This document shows positions 1 through 5,156 of a DNA stretch of 11,082 nt, piece by piece. Location: contig JANQQO010000258.1 in assembly GCA_028289305.1 (NCBI GenBank), positions 1 through 11,082 of the forward strand. The letters are read 5' to 3'. Made by a program: the position numbers and the translations under genes. Origin of the DNA: Rickettsiales bacterium. GTDB lineage: Bacteria > Pseudomonadota > Alphaproteobacteria > Rickettsiales > JANQQO01. Each line of letters opens with the position of its first letter. Within the stretch, counting starts at the first letter, position 1. The notes beneath the pieces are model-generated. The model ran no database searches. It saw only the letters and a list, made by a program, of their open reading frames with translations, and was not told where the DNA came from.

Positions 1-143
1 TGCTTCAATTAAGCATTTATGCGTCAGCGAAAATACCTACTTGCGAGAACCGGAACGGATCGTAGAATAACTACTTGAGTACCGGAAGCGCAGCAAGTAG
101 ATATTTGCAGCAAGCAGAAATACTTAAGTGAAGTGACTAGCAA
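1..143. other. Non-coding leader with degenerate repeat, upstream of tRNA-Cys
   Basis: No convincing gene is visible here. One frame is open from the window edge to a TAA at 68-70 and could be the last 22 codons of an upstream gene, but nothing in it is recognisable. Two related blocks begin with CTACTTG (37 and 71), contain ACCGGAA (49 and 81) and end with GTAG (65 and 100). The second can form a hairpin with CTACTTG at 71-77 pairing with CAAGTAG at 94-100. The function is unknown. Confidence 0.35.
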
Positions 144-217
144 GGCCCGGTGGCAGAGTGGTTATGCAGAGGACTGCAAATCCTTGTACGTCGGTTCGAT
201 TCCGGCCCGGGCCTCCA
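144..217 (+). tRNA. tRNA-Cys (GCA), with encoded CCA
   Basis: A complete cloverleaf can be drawn by eye. The acceptor strand GGCCCGG (144-150) pairs with CCGGGCC (207-213). The anticodon loop CTGCAAA gives anticodon GCA (Cys). The T arm is GTCGG (190-194), loop TTCGATT, CCGGC (202-206). The discriminator base is T214, which is typical of tRNA-Cys, and the CCA end is encoded at 215-217. It delivers cysteine in translation. The next gene-like sequence downstream is a truncated helicase, so this may be an old integration site, but no duplicated tRNA end is visible in the window. Confidence 0.96.
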
Positions 218-387
218 GCTCTCCTTTCCTTATCTATATGAAATCTAGGCAGTTATCCCCTTACCCCGCCGCCACCACCATTTCCCCTAATTTTCCCTTT
301 ATCTCCAACCTGTTAACCTTTTCTTAACTTTTCCAGGGTATAGTAGGACAAATGAGTTTTATTGTACGAAAACGGTAAGATATAAAT

Positions 388-570
388 ATGGATCCATCCA
401 TTAAAAGACTCGTTAAGCGGCGGCTTAATACCTTCGTAGATAGGGGTGAAACGCTGCTATACGATCCCCAGTTCCAGGTCGTTGCTGATATTGCTGAAAG
501 GATTGCTGACGGCGACGAATATGGCTGTATTAAACGCCCAACCGGTACCGGTAAGACCACCACCACCTGA
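388..570 (+). pseudogene. N-terminal remnant of an SF2 (DEAD/DEAH-type) helicase
   Basis: The 60-codon frame reads as the start of a superfamily 2 helicase or restriction-type ATPase. A basic N-terminal region is followed by LYDPQFQVV (about residues 24-32), which resembles the glutamine-containing motif upstream of motif I. Next comes RPTGTGKTTT (about 50-59), a good Walker A / motif I. A TGA at 568-570 stops the frame right after the P-loop, so the DEAD box and the whole second RecA-like domain are absent. Neither other forward frame resumes helicase-like sequence, and the opposite strand from 622 on is kdpE, so a simple frameshift does not explain the loss. The family call rests on motif I and its spacing. 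The fragment cannot hydrolyse ATP by itself and is most likely a deletion remnant. Expression as a small peptide cannot be excluded. Confidence 0.62.
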
Positions 571-621
571 CATCATCAGGCGATAGCCTTTCATACCAAA
601 GAAAACCACCCAACCAAAGAA

Positions 622-1323
622 TCAGACGCCATCCGGCTTTTCTAAGCGATAGCCAATACCCGGCTCGGTAATAATATAGCTTGGCTTCGTGGGGTCAGGC
701 TCAATTTTTTGCCGCAACTGCCCAATATAAATACGCAGATATTGAATGTTATCTTCATGCGCCTTCCCCCATAACTCCGTCAATAACTGGCTATGCATAA
801 TCATTTTTCCGGCATTCATCATAAAATAACGCAACAGCTTGTATTCCTTGGGAGAAAGACTCACCACCTGTTCCTTTATTTTCACCTCATGGCGCAACAA
901 ATCCATCGCGATATCCCCCACCTGCATCACGGGATCAGCGCCCTCCTCCTTCACGCGCTTACGCAGATTCGCCCGAATACGTGCGAGCAGAATCTCGCTA
1001 TCAAAGGGCTTCACCAGATAATCATCTGCGCCCAAATCCAGCGCACCGACGATATCGGTATTATCCGAACGTATCGACAACACGATAATAGGCAGCCCAG
1101 ACCATTCGCGTATTCCACGAATCACCTCCACCCCATCCATATCCGGCAGCCCTAAATCACACACCACAAGATCTGGCTTAATCGATGCCGCCAGGCGCAG
1201 GCCCATCTCTGCCTTTTCGGCCTCTTCCACCTTATACCCCGCCGCTTCGAGCGTAATACGCAAAAACTTGCGTATTTGCTTCTCGTCATCAATCACAAGA
1301 ATCGTGCTTTTAATCGTGTTCAT
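622..1323 (-). CDS. kdpE: KdpE-like OmpR-family response regulator
   Basis: This is a DNA-binding response regulator of 233 residues from the chosen start. The receiver domain (about 6-120) has the acidic pair D12-D13, phosphoacceptor D56 in VVCDLGLPDMDG and the conserved lysine K105 in DDYLVKPF. A winged-helix domain (about 135-230) carries LSPKEYKLLRYF and ends ITEPGIGYRL, the OmpR/PhoB type. KdpE normally activates the kdpFABC potassium-uptake operon when phosphorylated by KdpD. Its partner kdpD lies directly upstream and its stop overlaps this gene by 14 nt, so the two should be translationally coupled. I chose the ATG at 1323 because AGCAGG precedes it. An in-frame ATG at 1335 would add four residues but lacks a Shine-Dalgarno sequence. 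No kdpFABC genes are in the window, so the target may be elsewhere or may differ. Confidence 0.9.
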   Translation of the reverse strand: MNTIKSTILVIDDEKQIRKFLRITLEAAGYKVEEAEKAEMGLRLAASIKPDLVVCDLGLPDMDGVEVIRGIREWSGLPIIVLSIRSDNTDIVGALDLGADDYLVKPFDSEILLARIRANLRKRVKEEGADPVMQVGDIAMDLLRHEVKIKEQVVSLSPKEYKLLRYFMMNAGKMIMHSQLLTELWGKAHEDNIQYLRIYIGQLRQKIEPDPTKPSYIITEPGIGYRLEKPDGV

Positions 1324-3232
1324 CCGCCTGCTCATCTACAATATCGTGATATTCATTCAGTGTAATCACCACCGCCACACCCGCCCCACCAGGAGCATCT
1401 TCCAACATAATACTCCCATCATGCACATCAACAATCGCCTTACAAATTGCAAGCCCCAATCCGGTGCCCGCAATCCGCGCATCCCGCTTCTCCAGCCGGG
1501 TGAATTTGTCAAACACCCTATCGCGCTCAGCAGCAGGAATGCCCGGACCATTATCCACAACACGCAATACCGCTTTTCCCTTCTCCACACCCGCAGAAAG
1601 GCTCACATGACTTCCCTCAGGCGTATATTTGGCTGCATTCTCCAACAGGTTATGCATAATTTGAGGAAACAATACAGGATCAATATACACCGCAAAAGGC
1701 GCCGCCGCCTTCTCTAACACCACTTTATGTGCCGCCAGCCTATCTGATTGACGCTGTACCGCATCCGCAAAGAGCGAGTCCGTATCCACCCACTCCTTAC
1801 GCGGCTTCAACGCGCCCGATTCAATACGGGTCATATCCAAAATATTGGTGATAGATTGGTTTAGCCGCTCCGCTTCATGGATGGCGGTGTGGAGCAAGGC
1901 GTGCTGCTCCTCTTTAGACAGCGAGTCATCCATATGGCGTAACGAAGACAGCGACCCAATAATCGATACGAGCGGCGTCTTTAAATCATGCGACACCGAA
2001 GAAAGCAAGGCGCTGCGCAGGGATTCTCGCTGGTGCTTTAGCTTCATCTCTTCAGATTCATGCATTAAATGCGTGCGCTCCAAAGCCAGCGCCGCCTGAT
2101 AGCACAACGCTTCGATGAGCTTCTGGCTATGGTGATGGCCACTATCAGCAACAGCCACCACACCAATTTTACGGCGTGGCGTGGTTATAGGATAAAACGC
2201 CCACCCATCCGCATGGGTGCTATACTGTTTTTCAAACGCCGCAAAAGACGCCGCCACCGCATCCTGCGATAAGGAAACACCTGCTGGAAATACCGCCTGC
2301 AAACTGCCATTGCGTAAAAACAATACCACATCACTCTGCAAGATCTCGCCTAAATGCTGCGCTAACGAGAGGGTCACCTCTTTTTTATCCCCTGACCCCG
2401 CCACATCTTTGCTCAAATCATGTAAGGCGCGCGCCGCACGCTCCCTTTCTTTCAGCAACACCATATTGCGCTTATACACATCCGCTACCGTAGCAGAAAT
2501 AAGCGACGCGCTTAAAAATAGCGCAAAATTGAGAACATCACTCGCCTGCCCTAGCCCAAATGCATAGAACGGCGGAATAAAGAAAAAATTATAAAATCCA
2601 AAACTGAGCAGAGCGGCCACCATGGCGGGCCAAAACCCATAGCGCAGCGCTAAAAACACGATCGCCAGCAAATACACCATCGATACGTTATAAATACTGG
2701 CATTAAACCGGTATTCTGGGAGAGACTCCTGAATAATCTCCACCACAAGCGTAACGACACTAATCAGCCCAATGCTCGCCGCATAGGAGCGCCATTTTTG
2801 AAAAACAGGTAACCCCACGCTGTTTTCGTCAACACTGTCTAATACCACAACCTGTAACTCAAACGGAGGGTCGTGTTTTAGCAGTCGCGTTGCAAGCGTG
2901 GGATTAAAAAGCGTGGCTAAGCGGGATTTTCGCCGCCGCCCAACAATAACATGCGTCAGCCCATGTAAATCGGCCGCGGTGATAATCCCTTGCGCAATAT
3001 CAGAAGACGGGAGGCGTATAATTTCCGCTCCCGCTTCCCGTGCTTTATCAAGGGAGAGCTCTAGCCGCTGCCGTAAAATAGGGTCCAGTACATGGTCTGT
3101 GAGCTCAATCGTGATCGCATACCAACGACACCCTTCGCGCCCAGCGATGTCTTCGGCTGCATCAAGAAGCGCGCGATTATCTGAATACACATTCAGGCAT
3201 ACGCCTAATCGCTTCTCTCCTGAATGCACCAT
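1310..3232 (-). CDS. kdpD: KdpD-like sensor histidine kinase lacking the N-terminal KdpD domain
   Basis: This is a 640-residue membrane histidine kinase. In order: a universal-stress-protein-like domain (about 8-130, with THVIVGRRRKSRL as in KdpD); a DUF4118-type membrane block with about four helices (about 150-252); a GAF-like region (about 265-385); a HisKA domain with phosphoacceptor H415 in SSVSHDLKTPL; and an ATPase domain with N box NLLENAAKYTP (528-538), DNGPG (560-564) and GTGLGLAI (589-596). Typical KdpD is near 900 residues. The missing part is the N-terminal cytoplasmic KdpD domain with its Walker motifs, which modulates signalling. The cut is clean: the preceding gene's stop (3248-3250) is in frame 15 nt before this ATG and no KdpD N-domain sequence lies upstream. 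All kinase motifs are intact, so it is probably functional with altered sensing. It should phosphorylate the overlapping KdpE-like regulator. Confidence 0.9.
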   Translation of the reverse strand: MVHSGEKRLGVCLNVYSDNRALLDAAEDIAGREGCRWYAITIELTDHVLDPILRQRLELSLDKAREAGAEIIRLPSSDIAQGIITAADLHGLTHVIVGRRRKSRLATLFNPTLATRLLKHDPPFELQVVVLDSVDENSVGLPVFQKWRSYAASIGLISVVTLVVEIIQESLPEYRFNASIYNVSMVYLLAIVFLALRYGFWPAMVAALLSFGFYNFFFIPPFYAFGLGQASDVLNFALFLSASLISATVADVYKRNMVLLKERERAARALHDLSKDVAGSGDKKEVTLSLAQHLGEILQSDVVLFLRNGSLQAVFPAGVSLSQDAVAASFAAFEKQYSTHADGWAFYPITTPRRKIGVVAVADSGHHHSQKLIEALCYQAALALERTHLMHESEEMKLKHQRESLRSALLSSVSHDLKTPLVSIIGSLSSLRHMDDSLSKEEQHALLHTAIHEAERLNQSITNILDMTRIESGALKPRKEWVDTDSLFADAVQRQSDRLAAHKVVLEKAAAPFAVYIDPVLFPQIMHNLLENAAKYTPEGSHVSLSAGVEKGKAVLRVVDNGPGIPAAERDRVFDKFTRLEKRDARIAGTGLGLAICKAIVDVHDGSIMLEDAPGGAGVAVVITLNEYHDIVDEQADEHD

Positions 3233-3247
3233 ATACCCATCATCGTG

Positions 3248-3550
3248 TTATGCCGCGCGATAGAGTGCCTGATCCAGCTGTTTAAAACTATTGCGAATCT
3301 CAGACCGACCGCGCTCAATTAGCTGTACATAGCTATCATAGTTTGAAGGTTTATGGCTGACCAGATGTTTTAGCCACAGCTTTAAGTGGTTTCTTAACCG
3401 ATCAATTTTCATAAACAACTTCTTCACCAACTTACGCTGGTGATGATCCATCGATTTCGATTGCAGCCAAAACTGCCGTTTATACGCCTCGCGAGTCTTT
3501 TTCAAATCCGTAATATCACTCGCTAAATCTACAATATATGCATCACGCAC
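3248..3550 (-). CDS. Hypothetical basic, helical protein leading the kdpDE unit
   Basis: This is a 100-residue protein of no recognised family. It is strongly basic and predicted by eye to be mostly helical, with heptad-like stretches around residues 12-60 (KKTREAYKRQF, KKLFMKIDRLRNHLKLW) that could form a coiled coil or helical hairpin. There is no signal peptide or membrane helix. The start is a GTG at 3550 preceded by AGGAGA with 7-nt spacing, a strong ribosome site. Its stop is 15 nt upstream of the kdpD-like start and in the same frame, so the three genes very likely form one transcript. Position suggests an accessory factor for this shortened KdpD, but it shows no resemblance to the missing KdpD N-domain. 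Confidence 0.7.
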   Translation of the reverse strand: MRDAYIVDLASDITDLKKTREAYKRQFWLQSKSMDHHQRKLVKKLFMKIDRLRNHLKLWLKHLVSHKPSNYDSYVQLIERGRSEIRNSFKQLDQALYRAA

Positions 3551-3588
3551 TGTTCTCTCTCCTTAAACAATGATACGTCATCACTACC

Positions 3589-3615
3589 GGGGCACGGCGG
3601 GTTTTCCCGTGCCCC
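3589..3615. other. Strong GC-rich hairpin before the kdpDE unit
   Basis: GGGGCACGG (3589-3597) pairs perfectly with CCGTGCCCC (3607-3615) around a 9-nt loop containing TTTT. It lies between the stop of the 77-aa gene (3631) and the 100-aa gene (start 3550). Neither strand has a T tract after the stem, so a classic intrinsic terminator is unlikely. It may act as an mRNA stability or processing element between two minus-strand units. Confidence 0.55.
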
Positions 3616-3630
3616 AGAAAACGCTATACC

Positions 3631-3864
3631 CTAAGGATATAGCAACTCTACCAAATCCCTATTATGGGGAGGTGATGGTGAAGATTGGTAGAGCCGATCT
3701 TCATCATGCGCATCACTGGGAATCGGCTTAATATCCAAATGCGCTTCGATATCGCTATTCCCGTCACTGCTATGCTCCATGAAATGCTTCACATCCTCAT
3801 AGCTCGGTATCGGAAATGGGTTATATCCGTGTAAATAGTCTGCTACCACCATTGGCATGCTCAT
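3631..3864 (-). CDS. Hypothetical acidic 77-aa protein
   Basis: This is a 77-residue protein of unknown family. It is acidic and rich in Asp, Glu, His, Ser and Pro, with no signal peptide and no membrane segment. The central part (about 30-60) is likely disordered. Coding status is supported by an excellent ribosome site, GGAGGAG at 3873-3879 with 8-nt spacing, and by its place 23 nt after the 96-aa gene, which suggests co-transcription. A second in-frame ATG lies two codons further in but is less well placed. No function can be assigned. Confidence 0.65.
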   Translation of the reverse strand: MSMPMVVADYLHGYNPFPIPSYEDVKHFMEHSSDGNSDIEAHLDIKPIPSDAHDEDRLYQSSPSPPHNRDLVELLYP

Positions 3865-3887
3865 TATCGTATCTCCTCCGTGTTGTG

Positions 3888-4178
3888 TTACATAGTAGTG
3901 GGTGTTGTAGTCTCTCGCTCTTCGGTGTTTTTAGGAAAATCTGTAGGCTGGTCCTCCCTATAGCCCGAAGGCAGACGCACCTCCTCTTTCTTTTCCCGCA
4001 TAACCATCTCACCCTGTCCGGCGAGCGCAGCAAGCGCCTGGGCGCTCAACTCCACCCTGTCCACCACCTCCGGCGATGGCACAGGAGCGCTCTCACGCGG
4101 AGAATCCCTACGAAACTGATAAAAATTCCTCATCCCGTAATACGTCTCCGCTAGAACTGACCCAACAGGCTGTATCAT
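3888..4178 (-). CDS. Hypothetical 96-aa charged protein with a DRVELS motif
   Basis: This is a 96-residue protein without a signal peptide or membrane helix. The centre carries VDRVELSAQALAALAG (about 39-54), a short pattern also seen in small regulatory or flagellum-linked proteins such as the FlgM N-terminal half. This is too little for assignment. The C-terminal third is dense in Lys, Glu, Arg and Thr and probably disordered. The ATG at 4178 is preceded by AAGGAG with 10-nt spacing. It is the first gene of a two-gene minus-strand unit with the 77-aa gene. Upstream on the minus strand are a TTGACC box (4262-4257) and an AT-rich palindrome (4268-4288), consistent with its own regulated promoter. 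Confidence 0.6.
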   Translation of the reverse strand: MIQPVGSVLAETYYGMRNFYQFRRDSPRESAPVPSPEVVDRVELSAQALAALAGQGEMVMREKKEEVRLPSGYREDQPTDFPKNTEERETTTPTTM

Positions 4179-4256
4179 CGATACATCACTCCTTACTTGT
4201 CTCGGTTAACATGTATATAGTGTATGAAAAAATCGGGTAGGAATGCGATAGCAGCC

Positions 4257-4288
4257 GGTCAACATTTGCATATATAACGCGTATATGC
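4257..4288 (-). promoter_or_regulatory. AT-rich palindrome next to a -35-like box, copy 1
   Basis: Perfect 7-bp arms GCATATA (4268-4274) and TATATGC (4282-4288) flank a 7-nt centre. A -35-like TTGACC lies on the minus strand at 4262-4257, six nt inside, facing the 96-aa gene. The matching -10 (TACCCG, 17-nt spacer) is poor, which would suit a promoter that needs an activator. A near-identical element occurs at 4981-5000, and a weaker relative (CAT, TATA and ATG elements) lies at 4210-4226. Regulator binding is inferred from symmetry and repetition only. Confidence 0.45.
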
Positions 4289-4305
4289 CCTCTTTTTCTA
4301 AGGGC

Positions 4306-4350
4306 CCAAAAAAGAAAAGGGGTAGAAAGCGCGTAGGCCCTCTACCCCTT
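4306..4350 (-). terminator. Intrinsic terminator of the three-small-gene unit
   Basis: Read on the minus strand, AAGGGGTAGA (4350-4341) pairs with TCTACCCCTT (4326-4317), a 10-bp stem with a 14-nt loop, followed directly by TTTTCTTTTTT (4318-4308). This is a standard stem plus U-tract terminator. It lies about 45 nt after the stop of the 44-aa gene and separates that unit from the 96-aa/77-aa unit. Confidence 0.8.
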
Positions 4351-4394
4351 CCCTAAAGGTGAAAATGGGGAACATCACCATGTAGTAACTCTTG

Positions 4395-4529
4395 TCAGAC
4401 CAAATTCGGACACCCTTCATCTACCATGCGCGTCGATTCCGTCCAGGCACTGTCATGACGATCATGCGCCCGGTGCCGTCCAACCTCTTGGTGGTCAGAG
4501 ATATATTCTTGTGACGATGTATGCATCAT
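4395..4529 (-). CDS. Hypothetical 44-aa His-rich peptide
   Basis: This is a short frame of 44 codons. It starts at the ATG at 4529, which overlaps the stop of the preceding 58-aa gene in an ATGA junction, and ends at TGA 4397-4395. A second ATG follows immediately and could be used instead. AAAGGCGG lies just upstream as a possible ribosome site. The peptide is polar, rich in His, Asp, Arg and Ser, with one Cys and no membrane segment. Support comes from the overlap, which suggests translational coupling, and from the terminator downstream. No homology is recognised, and it could be a chance frame at the end of the mRNA. Confidence 0.42.
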   Translation of the reverse strand: MMHTSSQEYISDHQEVGRHRAHDRHDSAWTESTRMVDEGCPNLV

Positions 4530-4702
4530 GCGCGCACCGCCTTTCGTTGCAGCGCATAGGCGATAATACCCGCCGTCCAGGCGAACATCACCACCACGCC
4601 AAGCGCCATCTTAACACCGCCTAGGCCCATAACATACCAGCCCACTGCGCCCAACGGCGCCATTGCTAGTAACGACCACATCAATAGGTCACGCATTTCC
4701 AT
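4526..4702 (-). CDS. Small 58-aa two-helix membrane protein
   Basis: This is a 58-codon frame. After a short start (MEMRDL), residues about 6-26 and 31-51 form two hydrophobic helices separated by a Gly-rich turn (GLGGVK). The tail is basic (QRKAVRA), which predicts a hairpin in the inner membrane with both ends cytoplasmic. The ATG at 4702 follows AAGGAG with 7-nt spacing, a very good ribosome site. The start overlaps the end of the exported 68-aa gene by 14 nt, and its stop shares ATGA with the next frame, so it is the middle gene of a coupled trio. Its size and shape resemble small membrane regulators or subunits, but no family is recognised. Confidence 0.68.
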   Translation of the reverse strand: MEMRDLLMWSLLAMAPLGAVGWYVMGLGGVKMALGVVVMFAWTAGIIAYALQRKAVRA

Positions 4703-4895
4703 CCAGTAACTCCTTTTTCACTAGGGTAAAACATTCTTCAACTGTTACACATGGCCGTTCATAAGGTGGCTGCTCCGTATCATTATGCACCGGCGTTGCC
4801 TCGGCGAAAGACGCCGCACTCACATACGCAGGAGAAAACACCAGTATGGCTACTACCCCCACGATACACCGCATATGCATTTGCCGAAAAGTCAC
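4689..4895 (-). CDS. Small exported protein with signal peptide and two cysteines
   Basis: This is a 68-residue protein. The N-terminus is a Sec signal peptide: a basic n-region, a hydrophobic core (CIVGVVAILVF, about 10-20), and a likely cut after VSA near residue 27. The mature part is only about 40 residues, starts polar and Pro-rich, and carries PCVTVEECF (about 48-56) with two Cys six residues apart that could form a disulfide in the periplasm. I use the GTG at 4895, preceded by AAGAG at about 9 nt. Internal ATGs at residues 6 and 8 are alternatives that still leave a signal peptide. It is first in the trio with the 58-aa membrane protein, so the pair may act together at the inner membrane. 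The family is not recognised. Confidence 0.62.
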   Translation of the reverse strand: MTFRQMHMRCIVGVVAILVFSPAYVSAASFAEATPVHNDTEQPPYERPCVTVEECFTLVKKELLDGNA

Positions 4896-4980
4896 AAAAC
4901 CACGCTCTTAAGTCCACGTTAAACAAGTTTATTGTATAAAAGAACGGGATAGAAAAACTATACAGACCAGGGGAGCGATA

Positions 4981-5000
4981 CATATAAAACGTATATATGC
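4981..5000. promoter_or_regulatory. AT-rich palindrome, copy 2
   Basis: CATATA (4981-4986) and TATATG (4994-4999) are inverted around an 8-nt centre. Across 20 positions it matches copy 1 (4269-4288) at 17, in the same orientation. It sits in the divergent region between the exported-protein gene (minus, 4895) and the histidine kinase (plus, 5157). On the minus strand it would overlap the -35 zone of a TATAGT box at 4962-4957. It is a probable operator; the regulator is unknown. Confidence 0.45.
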
Positions 5001-5020
5001 CGCTACTCTATTCCCCACAT

Positions 5021-5043
5021 TTTGGCAGATCCCCACTGCCAAA
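5021..5043. promoter_or_regulatory. 8-bp inverted repeat upstream of the PAS kinase
   Basis: TTTGGCAG (5021-5028) and CTGCCAAA (5036-5043) are perfect inverted arms with a 7-nt spacer. There is no T tract on either side, so it is not a terminator. A further perfect 12-bp palindrome, GCATTGCAATGC, lies at 5069-5080. Either could be a protein-binding site controlling the kinase operon. Confidence 0.35.
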
Positions 5044-5156
5044 CACACCCAATCACACCACGCCTATTGCATTGCAATGCTTTGCAACTTCTAGTAGAGT
5101 CTGGCCGTATTCTTGCTGTTATAGCAAAAGAAGCGCTGCAGTAAAAGGAGGCGTAT

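Noticed and set aside
133..327. 64-codon plus-strand frame starting with GTG
   Set aside because: It runs through the whole tRNA-Cys gene and a pyrimidine-rich spacer; the apparent protein is translated tRNA.
571..660. GGCTATCGC occurs in the kdpE C-terminus and again just past its stop (minus strand), as if the end of kdpE were duplicated
   Set aside because: Only nine bases match and the flanks do not align, so a duplicated kdpE end cannot be supported.
793..1155. 120-codon plus-strand frame opposite kdpE
   Set aside because: His-rich, low-complexity shadow of a clear response-regulator gene, with no ribosome site.
4783..4983. 66-codon minus-strand frame overlapping the exported-protein gene
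   Set aside because: It lies in another frame of the 68-aa gene and spans the promoter and palindrome; its protein has no recognisable features.
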